Origin: Tridacna crocea
Taxonomy: Eukaryota > Mollusca > Bivalvia > Cardiida > Cardiidae
Direction of reading: 5' to 3'
Length of the DNA stretch: 64,000 nucleotides
NCBI GenBank assembly: GCA_943736015.1
Contig: OX031061.1
Coordinates: 15,199,290 to 15,263,289 of the forward strand
Part shown: positions 31,340 to 41,883 of the stretch, in pieces
Position numbering within the stretch: the first letter of the stretch is position 1
Layout: each line of letters opens with the position of its first letter
Position numbers and translations under genes: made by a program
The notes under the pieces: model-generated
The model's input: only the letters and a program-made list of their open reading frames with translations
What the model was told of the DNA's origin: nothing
The model's database searches: none

Positions 31340-31778
31340 CTTTTATTTCATGGTTTCGGACTTTCCGGTAGGATATGGAGAAATAGCAGTGAAAATATTT
31401 TTCGATCTTACACTGGTACCACCAGTGAAAATACCGATTTTCACGTTCTTGTTGCCTAGGTAAATTACGCAAGCCTCACAACCGGATGGGAAATACGACG
31501 TCATATACCTTACATTTCTCGCGCTTGACGTAATATTGTAATGCGTTGCTATGAGGGAGGGGTACGCCACAGGGAATAACGGAAAAGAACTGTACTGGTT
31601 TTTTATAAAGCTCCTCCCAGTAAAGGGTTCAAAGCATGAAATAAATAGAATATTTTTTTTCTTGAACACCATCGGTAATATTTTCACGAGTGGCTGCTCC
31701 ACTCGTTAAAATATTACCGATGGTGTTCACTCGATGAAATAAATTTCGATCTTTCACCGACAAAAACAAATATCCTCT
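31340..31778 (-). mobile_element. repeat K, copy 1 with extra hairpin
   Basis: TTTTATTTCATGG at one end and CACTCGATGAAATAAATTTC at the other. The interior (CACTGGTACCACCAGTG, GACGTCATATACC, GGGGTACGCCAC, GAGCTCCTCCC-like) is shared inversely with 51428-51821. A 67-bp palindrome at 31663-31729 is absent from the second copy, which has only one arm. Confidence 0.82.
31663..31729. repeat. 67-bp near-perfect hairpin
   Basis: GAACACCATCGGTAATATTT, then ACGAGTGG, loop CTGCT, CCACTCGT, and AATATTACCGATGGTGTTC. One base bulge near the centre. Confidence 0.9.
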
Positions 31779-31903
31779 ATATAATCCACTTTGTCTAATT
31801 ACGGGCAGAATCGCATTTGCTTCCCTAACTAGAGGACTTATTGGTTCAGACAGATGCATTCACAGTATAAAAATAACTAGAGCCACGTGTATCACTAAAC
31901 GTG

Positions 31904-32223
31904 ATTATAACCCCCACCCCCTACAGCTCCTTGTCGCAAAACAGGTCTTTGCCACAGAATGCAGAATGGTTGAATACCAAAGTAAGAGTTGGAAAAAGTT
32001 AAAGGGGAGTAAATTCCGTAACAAATCGCGACAGGGTCATAAAAATTGCACATGCACAACTTTATATTTATAGGAACACTGTGTGTAAATTTGAGTTCAG
32101 TACGTGAAAAAATGTGGGAGTATAGCTGAGGACAGTCTACAGACGGACGGACGGACGGACGGACGGACAGATAGCCATGGCGATTCCAGTATACCCCCCT
32201 CCACTACGTTGTGGGGGTATAAT
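31904..32223 (+). mobile_element. M-family TIR element
   Basis: ATTATAACCCCCACCCC at the left and GTTGTGGGGGTATAAT at the right form inverted ends. Contains a (GGAC)n run at 32134-32167, then GGCGATTCCAGTATACCCCC. A truncated relative is at 57002-57070. Confidence 0.75.
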
Positions 32224-32490
32224 AATTTTCTCGTCGTAGATCCCTCGTTCAGCCTAGTCGTTATTTGCTTAATTGTATGAAAGGCCTTCGAAATGATATA
32301 AAAGTAGAAATGTGTCTCTTGGCAAAAGAACACGCGCAGAAGGCAGCGTTCACTTGGGAGTCAACCAAGATGTTTGTCAAAACGAGATCTAAAGGTTAAG
32401 GATTTGAAATAGATCTACTTACTTTTGTGGAAAAAAATATCAATAGAGTCTAAGGTACATTTACGCTAGATTAAGCGGGGCTGTGACAAG

Positions 32491-32695
32491 CTAAACCTCT
32501 AGGCTACAAAGCGAGACTCGCTGACCTTTTGCGGACAGTGTAGATCAAGATCAGACTGCACAGAACGTGCAGTCTGATCTTTGATCTACACTGTCCGGTT
32601 GGGAGATATTATTCCTCAAACTATAATATTAAAATAGCAATATTTTGTTTTTACTGTCTACTTGAAAATTTCATTTTAGTTACTAGTATCATAGG
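32491..32695 (+). mobile_element. PalB MITE
   Basis: CTAAACCTCTAGGCTAC left end (TTAA decayed to CTAA). The core at 32531-32598 has one extra T in the right stem (GATCTTTGATC). The arm TATTTTGTTTTTACTGTC is as in other copies. Confidence 0.82.
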
Positions 32696-33094
32696 CCTCT
32701 GAGACTCCATTGGTCTATAAAAGGATAAAGAATTTTTCATTATCGGACACTGTTACTATAGATAGCACAATGGTGATTCCCTCTTTATTATATATAATAA
32801 ATACATTACATAGGGTATCCCCGGCTGGCCAACTAAAATTACTAATAGTCTTTCGGATGAGACAGACATTAAACCGAGGTTCCGTGTGACGGTGCTATAC
32901 GCCGAGCACGTTAAAGAACCAGGCGAAGCTCTCAGTTTCGACCTGTATCCCTGCACTATCCCCCGTAACAACTAACCGTCCTCTGGGGGCGTCGCTCAGA
33001 TTGGCAACCGGTAGCGACGATAAATAAATGGAAATAACCAACCCCAATGCACTATGTACATGTATAGTAACAGTGTTGATGAAAGTTTGTAGAT

Positions 33095-33458
33095 ATACGT
33101 TGTCTGCGCATGTCATATTCTTCGAAGATTCGACTGTCTTATATGAGGCATCACTAGCCCCACCAGCGGGCAGACTGTAATATTACGCCCTATAAAGTAG
33201 CAATGTAGAAAATAGCTTTTATCAATACGTTTGAGGAGAAATGAGACCTGCTTTTGCTCCAGATTTCTCTAGACTGCTGATCATAGCTGAGTGAATTGCA
33301 CGAGGTAGCGGTTTATTGAGTAAACGTTTATTTTAGTTTGAAATTCAAAGTAACTGTTGTCGCGTAGTCCTGAAAGTGGTTCGGTTCTGTACCCAGGATG
33401 CCCAAATTAGATAGATGAGTATTTATAGAATGCCATCTAGTGGGAGATAATGTGTAAA
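33095..33458 (-). repeat. repeat L, minus copy
   Basis: CTGCGCATGTCATATTC, TTCGAAGATTCGAC, TAATATTACGCCCTATAAAG, GCACGAGGTAGCG and GGGAGATAATG run collinear, in reverse, with 42398-42780. Confidence 0.85.
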
Positions 33459-33621
33459 TATATTCAGATATATACAGGCGATGCACTAATGTGCTATGAA
33501 TGTTCAATGATCGACCAAAGACAATTTTAGTGTTCTGTAATACACCAATAGAGCTTCAAAGGCCTGTGCTAGTATTTAGCAAAGAAACTCATGAGGGTTA
33601 ATAACATTTTTGTTGGCGAGT

Positions 33622-33758
33622 TTAGCATGGTTCTTGGACATGAAAAAGAAAATACAAATAGCAACAGTTTCGAGCCGGGTCAATCTGCGCGAATGTGCAA
33701 GCTTACCTGGTTCGATTCTTTTCATAGATGCATTGACACCTCTTTTCATGGAGCATAG
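33622..33758 (+). mobile_element. PalC element, partial
   Basis: GGTTCTTGGACATG, a degraded stem at 33671-33715 (CGGGTCAATCTGCGC / GCAAGCTTACCTGG) and the end ATGCATTGACACCTC...GAGCAT. Lies 7 bp from a PalE copy. Confidence 0.65.
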
Positions 33759-33764
33759 TTCACT

Positions 33765-33994
33765 TTAACCCTATACTCAATAGAAACTCATTTCTACGCG
33801 TTGCTTGAAGAAGCCTTTGGAAAACATTGTGGCAAAAGGTGCAATTGCTCGTGACGAGCAATTTCACCTTTTGTCACAATGTTATCTAAGCTATCAAAAG
33901 GTGTCATATACACATAAGAAACTGCTTCATCCTTGCTGTTACTTAGGGTCAATTAGAGATACCATAGAAATGCCTTATGGGGGAAAAGGGTTAC
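33765..33994 (+). mobile_element. PalE MITE
   Basis: TTAACCCTATACTC at the left; the right end has mutated to GAAAAGGGTTAC. Stem GGCAAAAGGTGCAATTGCTC with inverse GAGCAATTTCACCTTTTG, with one mismatch. Confidence 0.88.
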
Positions 33995-34002
33995 AATAAT
34001 TC

Positions 34003-34240
34003 AATACAATACAATATATTTTATTGCTTGTAACAGGCCTCCGGCCCAAAGTACATATCATTTTGGATAACATATCCAAATATACATCATTGTTACGCCC
34101 TTAACATCAGTAAAAAGTTAATTAGTACATATGTGTCCAAATAAGGCATCTAAAACAGTAGAACACTGGCATAAATCACATAACACATTTTTGCAATTCG
34201 AAAAGTAATCATATCTTCAACGATTGATATGCCATAAACT
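34003..34240 (-). mobile_element. non-LTR retrotransposon 3' end
   Basis: Read on the minus strand: a 3' UTR containing CTTTGGGCCGGAGGCCTG and AATAAAATATATTG, ending in a short ATTGT(ATTG)-type tail, visible here as CAATACAATACAATA. Truncated 5'. Clade not determined. Confidence 0.6.
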
Positions 34241-34387
34241 ATACCAGTTCAGCGCATACAGCTCACAGATAGAAAATAAATGCTCGGATACGTATTCATT
34301 CATTCGTTAACACATACCAGATTTTCAGGGTTGTGTGCATCATGCAACGAGAAGAATACAGATATCAACGATACGGATTTTATTACC

Positions 34388-35069
34388 TATGGTGGCATGT
34401 TTCTGTCTCGAAATACGAGATATCTGTTATAATAGTTTAATTGAGAGGACTATCGCGATAAAACAAACATTTCAAGAAATATCATCGTGGTAATAAAAAG
34501 ATGAGAATATCACGATAATTCTCGAAATTATCACATTTTTTGCGTTCGTGCCCACAACTGAAAATCACAGTATCTATAATTAGAAACGGTTTCGGAAAAT
34601 CTTCGTCTCCAACCTGTTGAATTCTCCTTTTCCTTGAATGGTTTTAAAAATGTTCAGTAAGAGGCAGTTCGAGTCGTTCTTTACAGACTTCATTTCATTT
34701 CATGTGCAGTCAAAATTTACAAATCAAGTTACAATTGTAAATAAGTCGAATTTTAACTTACTGCTATCTTGTAATTTCAAAAACTACAGAAGGTATCCAA
34801 AATGGTGAGTTATGATCTATTTATAGTATCAAGAACCGCTTAGATCTATGACAAAAAGTTGATTTCGAATGTCAGCTTCGTGCACGGATGAGAAATTTTC
34901 CTTAAAAATAATCATTGAACAATGTAAATTTATCATTATATTTTTCCTAGGAAACTTTTCTGTGAGTTGCTTAAAATTTCAAAGAAACTTTAATTTATCG
35001 CGATACTAAGTTTTCTAACATTATCATGACACTTATCATGTATCTCGTGACAGAAATGTGCCACCATAG
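34388..35069. mobile_element. Q element with about 73-bp inverted repeats
   Basis: CTATGGTGGCATGTTTCTGT at 34388 is inverted at 35069 (GAAATGTGCCACCATAG). Similarity extends inward to CTATCGCGATA (34452) and TATCGCGATAC (34998). The interior has no recognisable frame. Confidence 0.7.
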
Positions 35070-35449
35070 TTTTCCTTTTTTAAAAGCGCTTACTGAAAAT
35101 GTCAGGTGAAGAAGAAATGTCATATGATAGACATCAAATGTTAGGTTCAAACGACCTGCCTTAAGCAAATAACGAGTCCTGCCCTGAATCAAAGCGTTAC
35201 GAACGCTGAAGTGGTATTTGTCAAGGAAACCCATAGTGTGGAATAAATAGTTTGAAAGAAACAGAGACATACTGTTCAAAAATTGGCTTAAAAGTCAACA
35301 CCTAAGCAAATGAATACCTTTTCGGTTGAAGCGAGAGTACTCATAACAAAGTTTGATTTATTTTTACATATGTGGTCTCCCTATGATCGTTAGGAGGAAG
35401 CAGGAGTAACGCCCCTTGACAGTAGGATGCTTGACGAATAGAGAGCATG

Positions 35450-35768
35450 CGCGGATCCAGATATCTTTCTCAAGGGGGGTCCCACCGAAAACGCACTCGT
35501 CTTAGTATATGATACCTTGATTTCCGGATTTCAGTGGATGTACGAGTAAGCCATTTACAAGAAAAGTCAAATTTTCCAGTTCTACGAGTTCTCGTAAACA
35601 TGAGGAGGTCTCCACATTTAGAACCTTTTTTCTTTTTAAATTTATGACTGTATTTTACATAAATTCTGTGCAATATCAAACCAGTCCCATTCACGAATCT
35701 GATAACCACTTTTTTGCCAAAATTCCAGGGGGTGTCCGGACCCCCGGTCCCCCCTCTGGATCCGCCCT
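35450..35768. mobile_element. GC-rich-TIR DNA element
   Basis: GCGGATCCAGATATC...GGGGGGTCCC at the left and GGTCCCCCCTCTGGATCCGC at the right form inverted ends. GGATCCAG-rich ends like these recur in invertebrate DNA transposons. Interior frames (for example 35470-35817 minus) show no transposase. Confidence 0.7.
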
Positions 35769-35799
35769 TGGAGAGAAAAGTGCTATTGATATATCGACC

Positions 35800-35983
35800 A
35801 AATACTACAAAAACCATGTTTAATGCATCTCTGTGTATATACTACGTAACAAGCAGGTCATTATATAACTACTGCCCTCTAAAATCCAATTTGTACAACA
35901 ATGGACTGTATCATGAGGTAGCGTGGTTCTTGGACATGCAAAAATACAAAGAACGAAAACTTGCGACCCGAGTCAGCCTGCGC
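35800..35983 (-). mobile_element. PalC fragment joined to PalA
   Basis: TTTAATGCATCTCTGTG, AAGCAGGTCATTATATAAC, CTTGGACATGCAAAAATAC, then CGACCCGAGTCAGCCTGCGC, where it stops at a half-stem and PalA sequence begins. Confidence 0.65.
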
Positions 35984-36085
35984 GACTTGTGGGAAAAGGA
36001 AAAAATGCTGGTAACCACACAATGTTTTCAAAAAAACTTTCCTTTTCAGGGCCATTGAACTCGGGATTGAGTAGTAAAGAGTCAA
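35984..36085 (+). mobile_element. PalA stem fragment
   Basis: TTGTGGGAAAAGGAAAAAAT and GCTGGTAACCACACAATG; most of the right stem arm is deleted. Directly continuous with a PalC half-stem. Confidence 0.65.
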
Positions 36086-36109
36086 AAGGCCATCGTTTAC
36101 CGATATCTT

Positions 36110-36338
36110 TTAACTCATTACCAAACGACAATATTTTAGGCTTGTCCAAATCGAAAGCATTTGCAGACGACATCATAAAAGTGACTAAATATTTGAAATT
36201 TGTTTTGAAAAAGGTAGAAAACATTGTGGGAAAAGGAGAAAATGCTGGTTACCAGCATTTTCTCCTTTTCCTACAATGTTTTCTAAAGGCTTCTTTCTCA
36301 GGGTCTTCAAAAGTAGGGATTGTGTGGTAATGGGTTGG
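36110..36338 (-). mobile_element. PalA1 MITE
   Basis: TTAACTCATTACCAAACGAC to GTGTGGTAATGGGTTGG (right TTAA mutated). The palindrome has a single right-arm change (TTTTCCTACAAT). Confidence 0.9.
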
Positions 36339-36498
36339 ACAGATATTGGTCGGAAGACAAGTGTATTTATATATGCATGTAAAAAAAAAACTTTTTTATC
36401 TTTTTATTAGTTATGATAAAAAGCAAAAGTAAACGTTTGGGTGATCCATCAAATCCCTTTATAAGATGACTGCAACCACGTGGTAAATATATTTTATC

Positions 36499-36675
36499 CA
36501 TGCTCTGAGGTAACGGGGCTTAATGATTCTGCAAAAAAGTTTAGACCCAGATCAGCTTGCGTGGCTTGCGCAGGCTGACCTGGGTCGAAACTTTTTTGTT
36601 GTTGGTCAATTTTCTGTATGTCAAAGGACCGATGTACCTCATGATTTACTCGATTTTCATGGATTTATTATGCAT
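36499..36675 (+). mobile_element. PalC element, left part
   Basis: TGCTCTGAGGTAACGGGGC and the stem at 36533-36598 (AGTTTAGACCCAGATCAGC / GCTGACCTGGGTCGAAACT), followed by a PalB-like fragment to about 36740 (TTTGATCTTGATCTGC...). Confidence 0.75.
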
Positions 36676-36740
36676 TCTGATCATGTACAGTTTGATCTTG
36701 ATCTGCAAAAGGTCAGTGAGTCGGAATTAGCAACGTTAAA

Positions 36741-37713
36741 AAAAGACAAACTGTCGTAGGGTAGAAACTGGTTTTGTACACAAAACAAATACTGTATACG
36801 ATTTTTGCCATTTTGCATTTTCCATATCACGAGACAGATTTCAGTTGTGATACGCATTTTAATGCTTTTTCGTAAAACCAAACTGTGTGTATCGAAACAG
36901 AGATTACATATTTTGCACCTGTATTTTTGGTCGTGTGATCACGTGGGAGATTTACACACCCAAACATCTCGATTATAACCCGTATGAAGGTCGTAATCCT
37001 ACACCAATTCATCGCAACACTGATTAAAGCTCTATTTTATTGCCGTCATAACGTGGCCTTCACTACGATCTTTTATAAACCTTGGGCTGCAACTCACTGA
37101 CTTTTTGCAGACAGTGGCTTTTTTCGGTTCTTTTTTGATCCTGTGAAATATTTGATAAGTGAATTTTAAGGGTGACAATCTACGTCATAGCAGAGGTGTC
37201 GGAATAGCCGCCATTTTGTGCGCAAAGTGCAGATTAATTACTTTTAAAAGATATATATATATATCTAAAATTTACTTAGAATACCTACTTCATCTGGTGA
37301 CGGTAAATATATTTGACCTATTCCTGAAATCAAAATGCCATGAAACAATGTTGTATCTCTAAACACTTCAAAGCAATTATTCTTAACGGTATTGTATACG
37401 ACATCTAATTTTAAATCGCACAATCATGTGTCACCCACCGGCTTCGAAAACTGTGCGGAAGTAAATGCAAAGTCAACGAAACTAATGAACGAAATATGAA
37501 TGTATACTAACGAAGAAAGTTGCCAGGTACCATATGCACTGCTTTGTTTGGACAGAACTTCAATAACACTAATGTACAAGCTGAAAAACTTATCTTTTTA
37601 AAACGAAAATGGCGGATTTAAAATGTCTCTGATGACGTATGCTATGACATAGGTTGTTACCCCTAAATTTTATACGAGAAGAAAGACACTTTTTTTGCAC
37701 GTGCAACTAGCAG
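36741..37713. other. no recognisable gene
   Basis: AT-rich. Includes a short (TA)n run at 37252-37262. No domains or known repeats seen. Confidence 0.5.
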
Positions 37714-38082
37714 TTATGGTAGTGGACCAGTAATAGAAAACAACTATTTCCACTATAATATTATTGTACAAAATTTGCTATGATTAAAAATGAGTGTTAT
37801 TGTACTACTTTCACCGAGCCGCTTTTTCCTTTTTGTCCTTTTTAGAATTGCCATTTATAAATCTAAAACCACTATGTTCTCATAACAAAGGGAGATAGTA
37901 ATTACCTCTCGTCTGGAAACTAACAAAAGTATCAACAAATTATTTCAAGATATAGACATCAAAAGAAATTCTAAAAATGTGCAAAAGTATTACATGTATA
38001 TCTGTATGAATCCGAATTTATCAACCATCAAAGAAATTTTATGCCATACTGCTCTAGAAGTATTAGGGGTCTACTACCTTAA
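37714..38082 (-). mobile_element. J-family element, reverse copy
   Basis: TTATGGTAGTGGACC and GGTCTACTACCTTAA form the ends. The interior (CCATTTATAAATCTAAAACC, CTCATAACAAAGGGAG) is the inverse of 5400-5560. About 369 bp against 373 bp for the plus copy. Confidence 0.8.
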
Positions 38083-38193
38083 TTTACTGACACAGGACTT
38101 GGTTTTTCTCGTATGTGTAGATTTATTGATTTGAATACAATTACAAGGTAACAGTACAATCGTGTCTAATTCTTTTTGGTATGATAAATATCC

Positions 38194-38758
38194 ATGCTCT
38201 GGTAAAAAGATGTTTAATGCATTTCCATCATACGTGACGTCAAGCAGGTCATTACAATGGTTATCGATACATGAGATATAATTTGATCTGAACGTCGACT
38301 GAATCACGAGGTAGAATTGCCCTCTGACATGCAGAAATATGAGTTTGGTTGGTTGTATTGGGGTTTACCGCCATTTTAACAACTATGGTAATATCATGGC
38401 GGTCGGTTATGCACATGTGTTTCCTGGCTTTCTCACACTGGTACTAACACAACTTTCTTTCCAAAGCCACGGACTACTTTTCTCACATGCTTCAGCAGAG
38501 GTGAGAGACAGAAACATGAGTCATTTGACCGATAGCAAAAAGTGTCGACAACGGCCAGGCTGTTTTCTGGCAAGTCATCCATGAAATCCCTCTAGTCTAA
38601 TAATCGACAGAATCTGTAGGCAGAACGGTCCTCCAACATGCCAAAAACATTGGTCAATAGCAAAAAGCATCGGCCCAGGTCAGCCTGCGCGGATTGCGCA
38701 GGCTGACCTTGGCCGATGCTTGTTGCAGATGCATTAAACTCCCTTTTTACATAGCATG
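38194..38758 (-). mobile_element. PalC element interrupted by a SINE
   Basis: TGCTCTGGTAAAAAGATGTT at the left, TTTTTACATAGCATG at the right, palindrome at 38661-38726. The stem reads GCATCGGCCCAGG / CCTTGGCCGATGC, a matched double change from GTATCGACCCAGG. A SINE fragment sits at 38344-38512. Confidence 0.78.
38344..38512 (-). mobile_element. tRNA-derived SINE, head deleted
   Basis: Tail GGTTGGTTGTATTGGGG, body ACATGTGTTTCCTGGC and CTTCAGCAGAGGTGAGA. The tRNA-like head is missing. Confidence 0.8.
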
Positions 38759-39004
38759 TTTCATATTTAAATCGGCACTAAGCACATAATATATAAAGAC
38801 GCTGATTCACCGCTTAGCTATCACAGTTAAAATACTAAAGTAAACAATAAGGTCACGCTCAAAGGTCATATTAATAAATCAGACCGATTGGTTCCTAGTT
38901 CTCTAGTTCAATGAAAATCTAAACGTTCGATATTTTTCCGACAGTCTATACCCAATTTATGAACAAATACTTTTTCGACATGCGGAATGTGCTTACTGAC
39001 ATTT

Positions 39005-39125
39005 GACCTACTTTTTTTGGTATCGATAGCAAATCAATAAATAGAAATTTCTGATTGGTCAAAAATGTAAAGATGTTTATTTTAGGGGTCCCTGACCATT
39101 TGCGGATAAATTTACGTCGTTTTTT
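39005..39125 (+). repeat. dispersed repeat N, copy 2
   Basis: AATAAATAGAAATTTCTGAT, TGGTCAAAAATGTAAAG and GCGGATAAATTTACGTCG. Confidence 0.7.
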
Positions 39126-39320
39126 TTTTAATATTTGTTATTCTAGTAAAACACTACTTACTAAAAGGCCCTGTACCGGCCAAAAGTCCACAAAGGGTGT
39201 GGTAAACTGCATATGAATTTGAAGCATATCGTCTAAAGGTATTGAAATTATTCTGAAAATAGACTAAATCATGAAGTGCACTGGTCTTTTGACAAAGAGA
39301 ACATTTTACAAAAGCAAAAA

Positions 39321-39577
39321 GCCCACCCGGGTGGCTCAGTGATGAGCGTGTTGGACTCATGACCTGGTGGTTGTGAGTTCGATAACAGGTTGAGGCGAAT
39401 TTTCTTTCCGGCGTATTTCCGCCTCTCACCTCTGCTGAAGCATGTGAGAAAAGTAGTCGGTGGCTTTGGAAAGAAAGTTGTGTTAGTACCGGTTTGAGAA
39501 AGCCAGGAAACACATGTGCGTCACCGACCGCCATATGGCCATAGCTGTTAAGCCCCAATACAACCAATACAACCAAC
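39321..39577 (+). mobile_element. tRNA-derived SINE, near full length
   Basis: A box GGTGGCTCAGTGATGAGCG and B box GAGTTCGATAACAGG, body, and tail CAATACAACCAATACAACCA. The 186-aa minus-strand frame 39154-39714 runs across it and is not a gene. Confidence 0.88.
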
Positions 39578-39582
39578 AAATG

Positions 39583-39680
39583 CAAAAAAGTTAGAAGCAG
39601 ATCAGCCTGCACGGACTGCGCAAGCTGACCTTGGTCGATACGTTTTGTAGATGCCCTGAGTCCCATTTCTGGACTCAAAT
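39583..39680. mobile_element. PalC fragment
   Basis: AGCAGATCAGCCTGCACGG and CTGCGCAAGCTGACCTTGG form the stem, followed by TTGTAGATGCCCTGAG. Confidence 0.65.
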
Positions 39681-39774
39681 GTTTATCTATATAGTAAGAG
39701 TTATGTCTAATCACTTGTCAAATTAACAATTTGTGCAATGTCCAAACTGTCCAGTACATTAGAGCCTTGGAATT

Positions 39775-39897
39775 CAACCTTTTTCCCAATGGATTACATG
39801 TTTGATTGACTCTTGGTAAAACGCCTTTTGTAATATTTTGAAATATTTTGAGAAAAGGAGAGAATTCTGAAAACCGGCCTATTTCTTTTTTTCCCCC
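39775..39897 (+). mobile_element. PalA remnant
   Basis: CAACCTTTTTCCCAATGG, GTAATATTTTGAAATATTTTG and GAGAAAAGGAGAGAATTCTG are recognisable but no hairpin survives. Confidence 0.4.
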
Positions 39898-39968
39898 ATA
39901 TCGTCGGTTTACTTAAAAGAAACTTGTAACTACAGTTATGAGGTTTTAAAAGAAATCCGACGATATTT
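39898..39968. repeat. foldback repeat (GTAGTTACGAGG type), copy 2
   Basis: ATCGTCGGTTTACTTAAAAG pairs with TTTTAAAAGAAATCCGACGAT around TTGTAACTACAGTTATGAGG. Confidence 0.7.
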
Positions 39969-40007
39969 TATTCATTTATTTATTTTCTACAGGCGATTCA
40001 CATTGCT

Positions 40008-40220
40008 TTAACCCCTAGCCTACTATGCTCGACTCACTGACCATTTGCAGACAGTGTAGATCAAGAACAGACTGCACAGAACGTGCAGTCTGATCTTGGA
40101 TCTACACTGTCCGATAAGGAAGTATCATTCCCAAAAAAATAACTTTGAAAATAGCAATATTTCAGTTTTTACTATCGATTCGAAAATTTCACTTCAGTTT
40201 TTTACCATGATAAAGGTTTA
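40008..40220 (+). mobile_element. PalB MITE
   Basis: TTAACCCCTAGCCTAC to GATAAAGGTTTA. The core at 40048-40112 has one mismatch (AAGAACAG). Shares its right TTTA with the next PalB. Confidence 0.88.
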
Positions 40221-40429
40221 CCCTTTAGCTGCTTAGCTCGAATAGCTGACCTTTTGCGGACAATGTAGATCAAGATCAGACTGCACAGAACGTGCAGTCT
40301 GATCTTGGATCTACACTGTCCGATAAGGAGACAACTTTCCCAAAAATCATAACTTTGAAACAGCAATATATGGGTTTTAACAATCGAATTGAACATTTCA
40401 TTTTAGTTTTTTAGCAGATTGAAGGTTAA
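40217..40429 (+). mobile_element. PalB MITE, tandem neighbour
   Basis: TTTACCCTTTAGCTGC to GATTGAAGGTTAA. Same orientation and same length as the preceding copy, joined by a single TTTA. Confidence 0.88.
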
Positions 40430-41210
40430 GATTATTCACTTTGTCAACTGAGTAATTGTATGGTATTCGATGGGTGAGTATAAGAATTTGTCTGGTATGG
40501 AGGCAAGCCAGGTACATGTATATTTTGGACAAAGTTTGAGCTTTGAGCCAATGGGGACCATACTTGTGAATTAAATTATCTCCCTTGCCAAATAAAGACT
40601 GAAGGTAACCAATTAACACATTGGTCCTTTCGCCTGTATACCTTTGTTTTTATCCTTGGTTCCCTTGGGGATGTTGCGATAATTATAACAATGATTTATG
40701 TATGTATGTTTAAGGGCAACATGTAATTCAAATCAAATTGTTTTCTTAATCACCAGGAACTCTGTATAAATCGATCTGTAAAACAATCTAACATAATTTA
40801 ATTGAAATATTGTCTCGGGAAAGTAACTGTCCAGTGCAAGAAAATCAAGGATAAAATCCAAGTAATTCCCTTATTAGAGACAAAGTAGTGCTGTGGAAGA
40901 ATAAAGGGAAATAGCTCAAATGTGGTCCTCAGTGAACTGCAAGTCTCGGCTTACATAAACCTATCTACAGCCAGTGATAAAATATTTTGTTTGTTTTCAG
41001 TTGAAAAATAATCTGATGCTACAAAACTTATTTTTCCTTTTTACATGGTTAATGTTTTCCCTTGTTTGCAGTGTCACACAAAGTCGTGGGAAATATCTCC
41101 AAAATCCTAGTAACCTAAGACTATTTTCAATCTCCTTAAAACTATCGTGGTTATCAATTGATCTCGACGTAGTTTCTAAAAGGAAGAAGGCCTTTACACA
41201 GATCATGGGC
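40430..41210. other. no recognisable gene
   Basis: AT-rich; frames 40974-41252 (plus) and 40997-41206 (minus) overlap and have no recognisable motifs. Confidence 0.5.
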
Positions 41211-41447
41211 TTAACCCTTTACCACACAGTCTCGAATTTTAAACAATCCTGAGGACGGAGGCTTTTGAAAACATTGTAGGAAAAGGAGAAAATGCTGGTA
41301 ACCAGCATTTTCTCCTTTTTCCACAATGTTTTCAAACCCTATGAAGGACAATTTTATATTAATAACTTTATGTATTTTCTTTCTGTAAATACTTTCAATT
41401 TGGACAAGGCTAATATATATATTTTTTTCGTAGGGTAAAGGGTTTAA
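41211..41447 (+). mobile_element. PalA1 MITE
   Basis: TTAACCCTTTACCACAC to GGGTAAAGGGTTTAA, slightly long because of an AT expansion (TAATATATATATTTTT) in the right arm. Confidence 0.9.
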
Positions 41448-41556
41448 AACAGACCGTGTCGTCAATAATACTGATATCCTGGGTGAAAAACAAAGTTTTC
41501 AATATGGACAAATTTTGAACTTGCGAGAACTCGTAGTTACGACTTGTTGTTCCTGG

Positions 41557-41784
41557 TTAACTCATTACCAAACAACAATATTTTAGGTTTGTCAAAATTG
41601 AAAACATTTGCAGACCACAAAATAAAAGTGACTGAAAATTTCATTTTTTTTTGTGAAGGGTAGAAAACATTGTTGGAAAAGGAGAAAATGCTGGTTACCA
41701 GCATTTTCTCCTTTTCCCACAATGTTTTCTGAGGGCTTCTTTTTCAGGGGCGTCAAAAGTAGGGATTGTGTTATAATGAGTTAA
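41557..41784 (-). mobile_element. PalA1 MITE
   Basis: TTAACTCATTACCAAAC to GTTATAATGAGTTAA. The palindrome is perfect except TTGTTGG on the left. Confidence 0.92.
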
Positions 41785-41883
41785 TTAAGTGTTGTCCATC
41801 TGTTACGTTAGACCGTTCCTTCTTGCATGGCTTCATCCCGATTTAAATACAATACCCAACAACTACGTTAGGGAGAGATCTCT

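Noticed and set aside
39154-39714. 186-aa minus-strand ORF
   Set aside because: It runs straight through a SINE copy (39321-39577) and PalC sequence; the same peptide segments (VFPGFL..VLT..FFQSHRLLFSHASAEVRG) appear wherever that SINE occurs.
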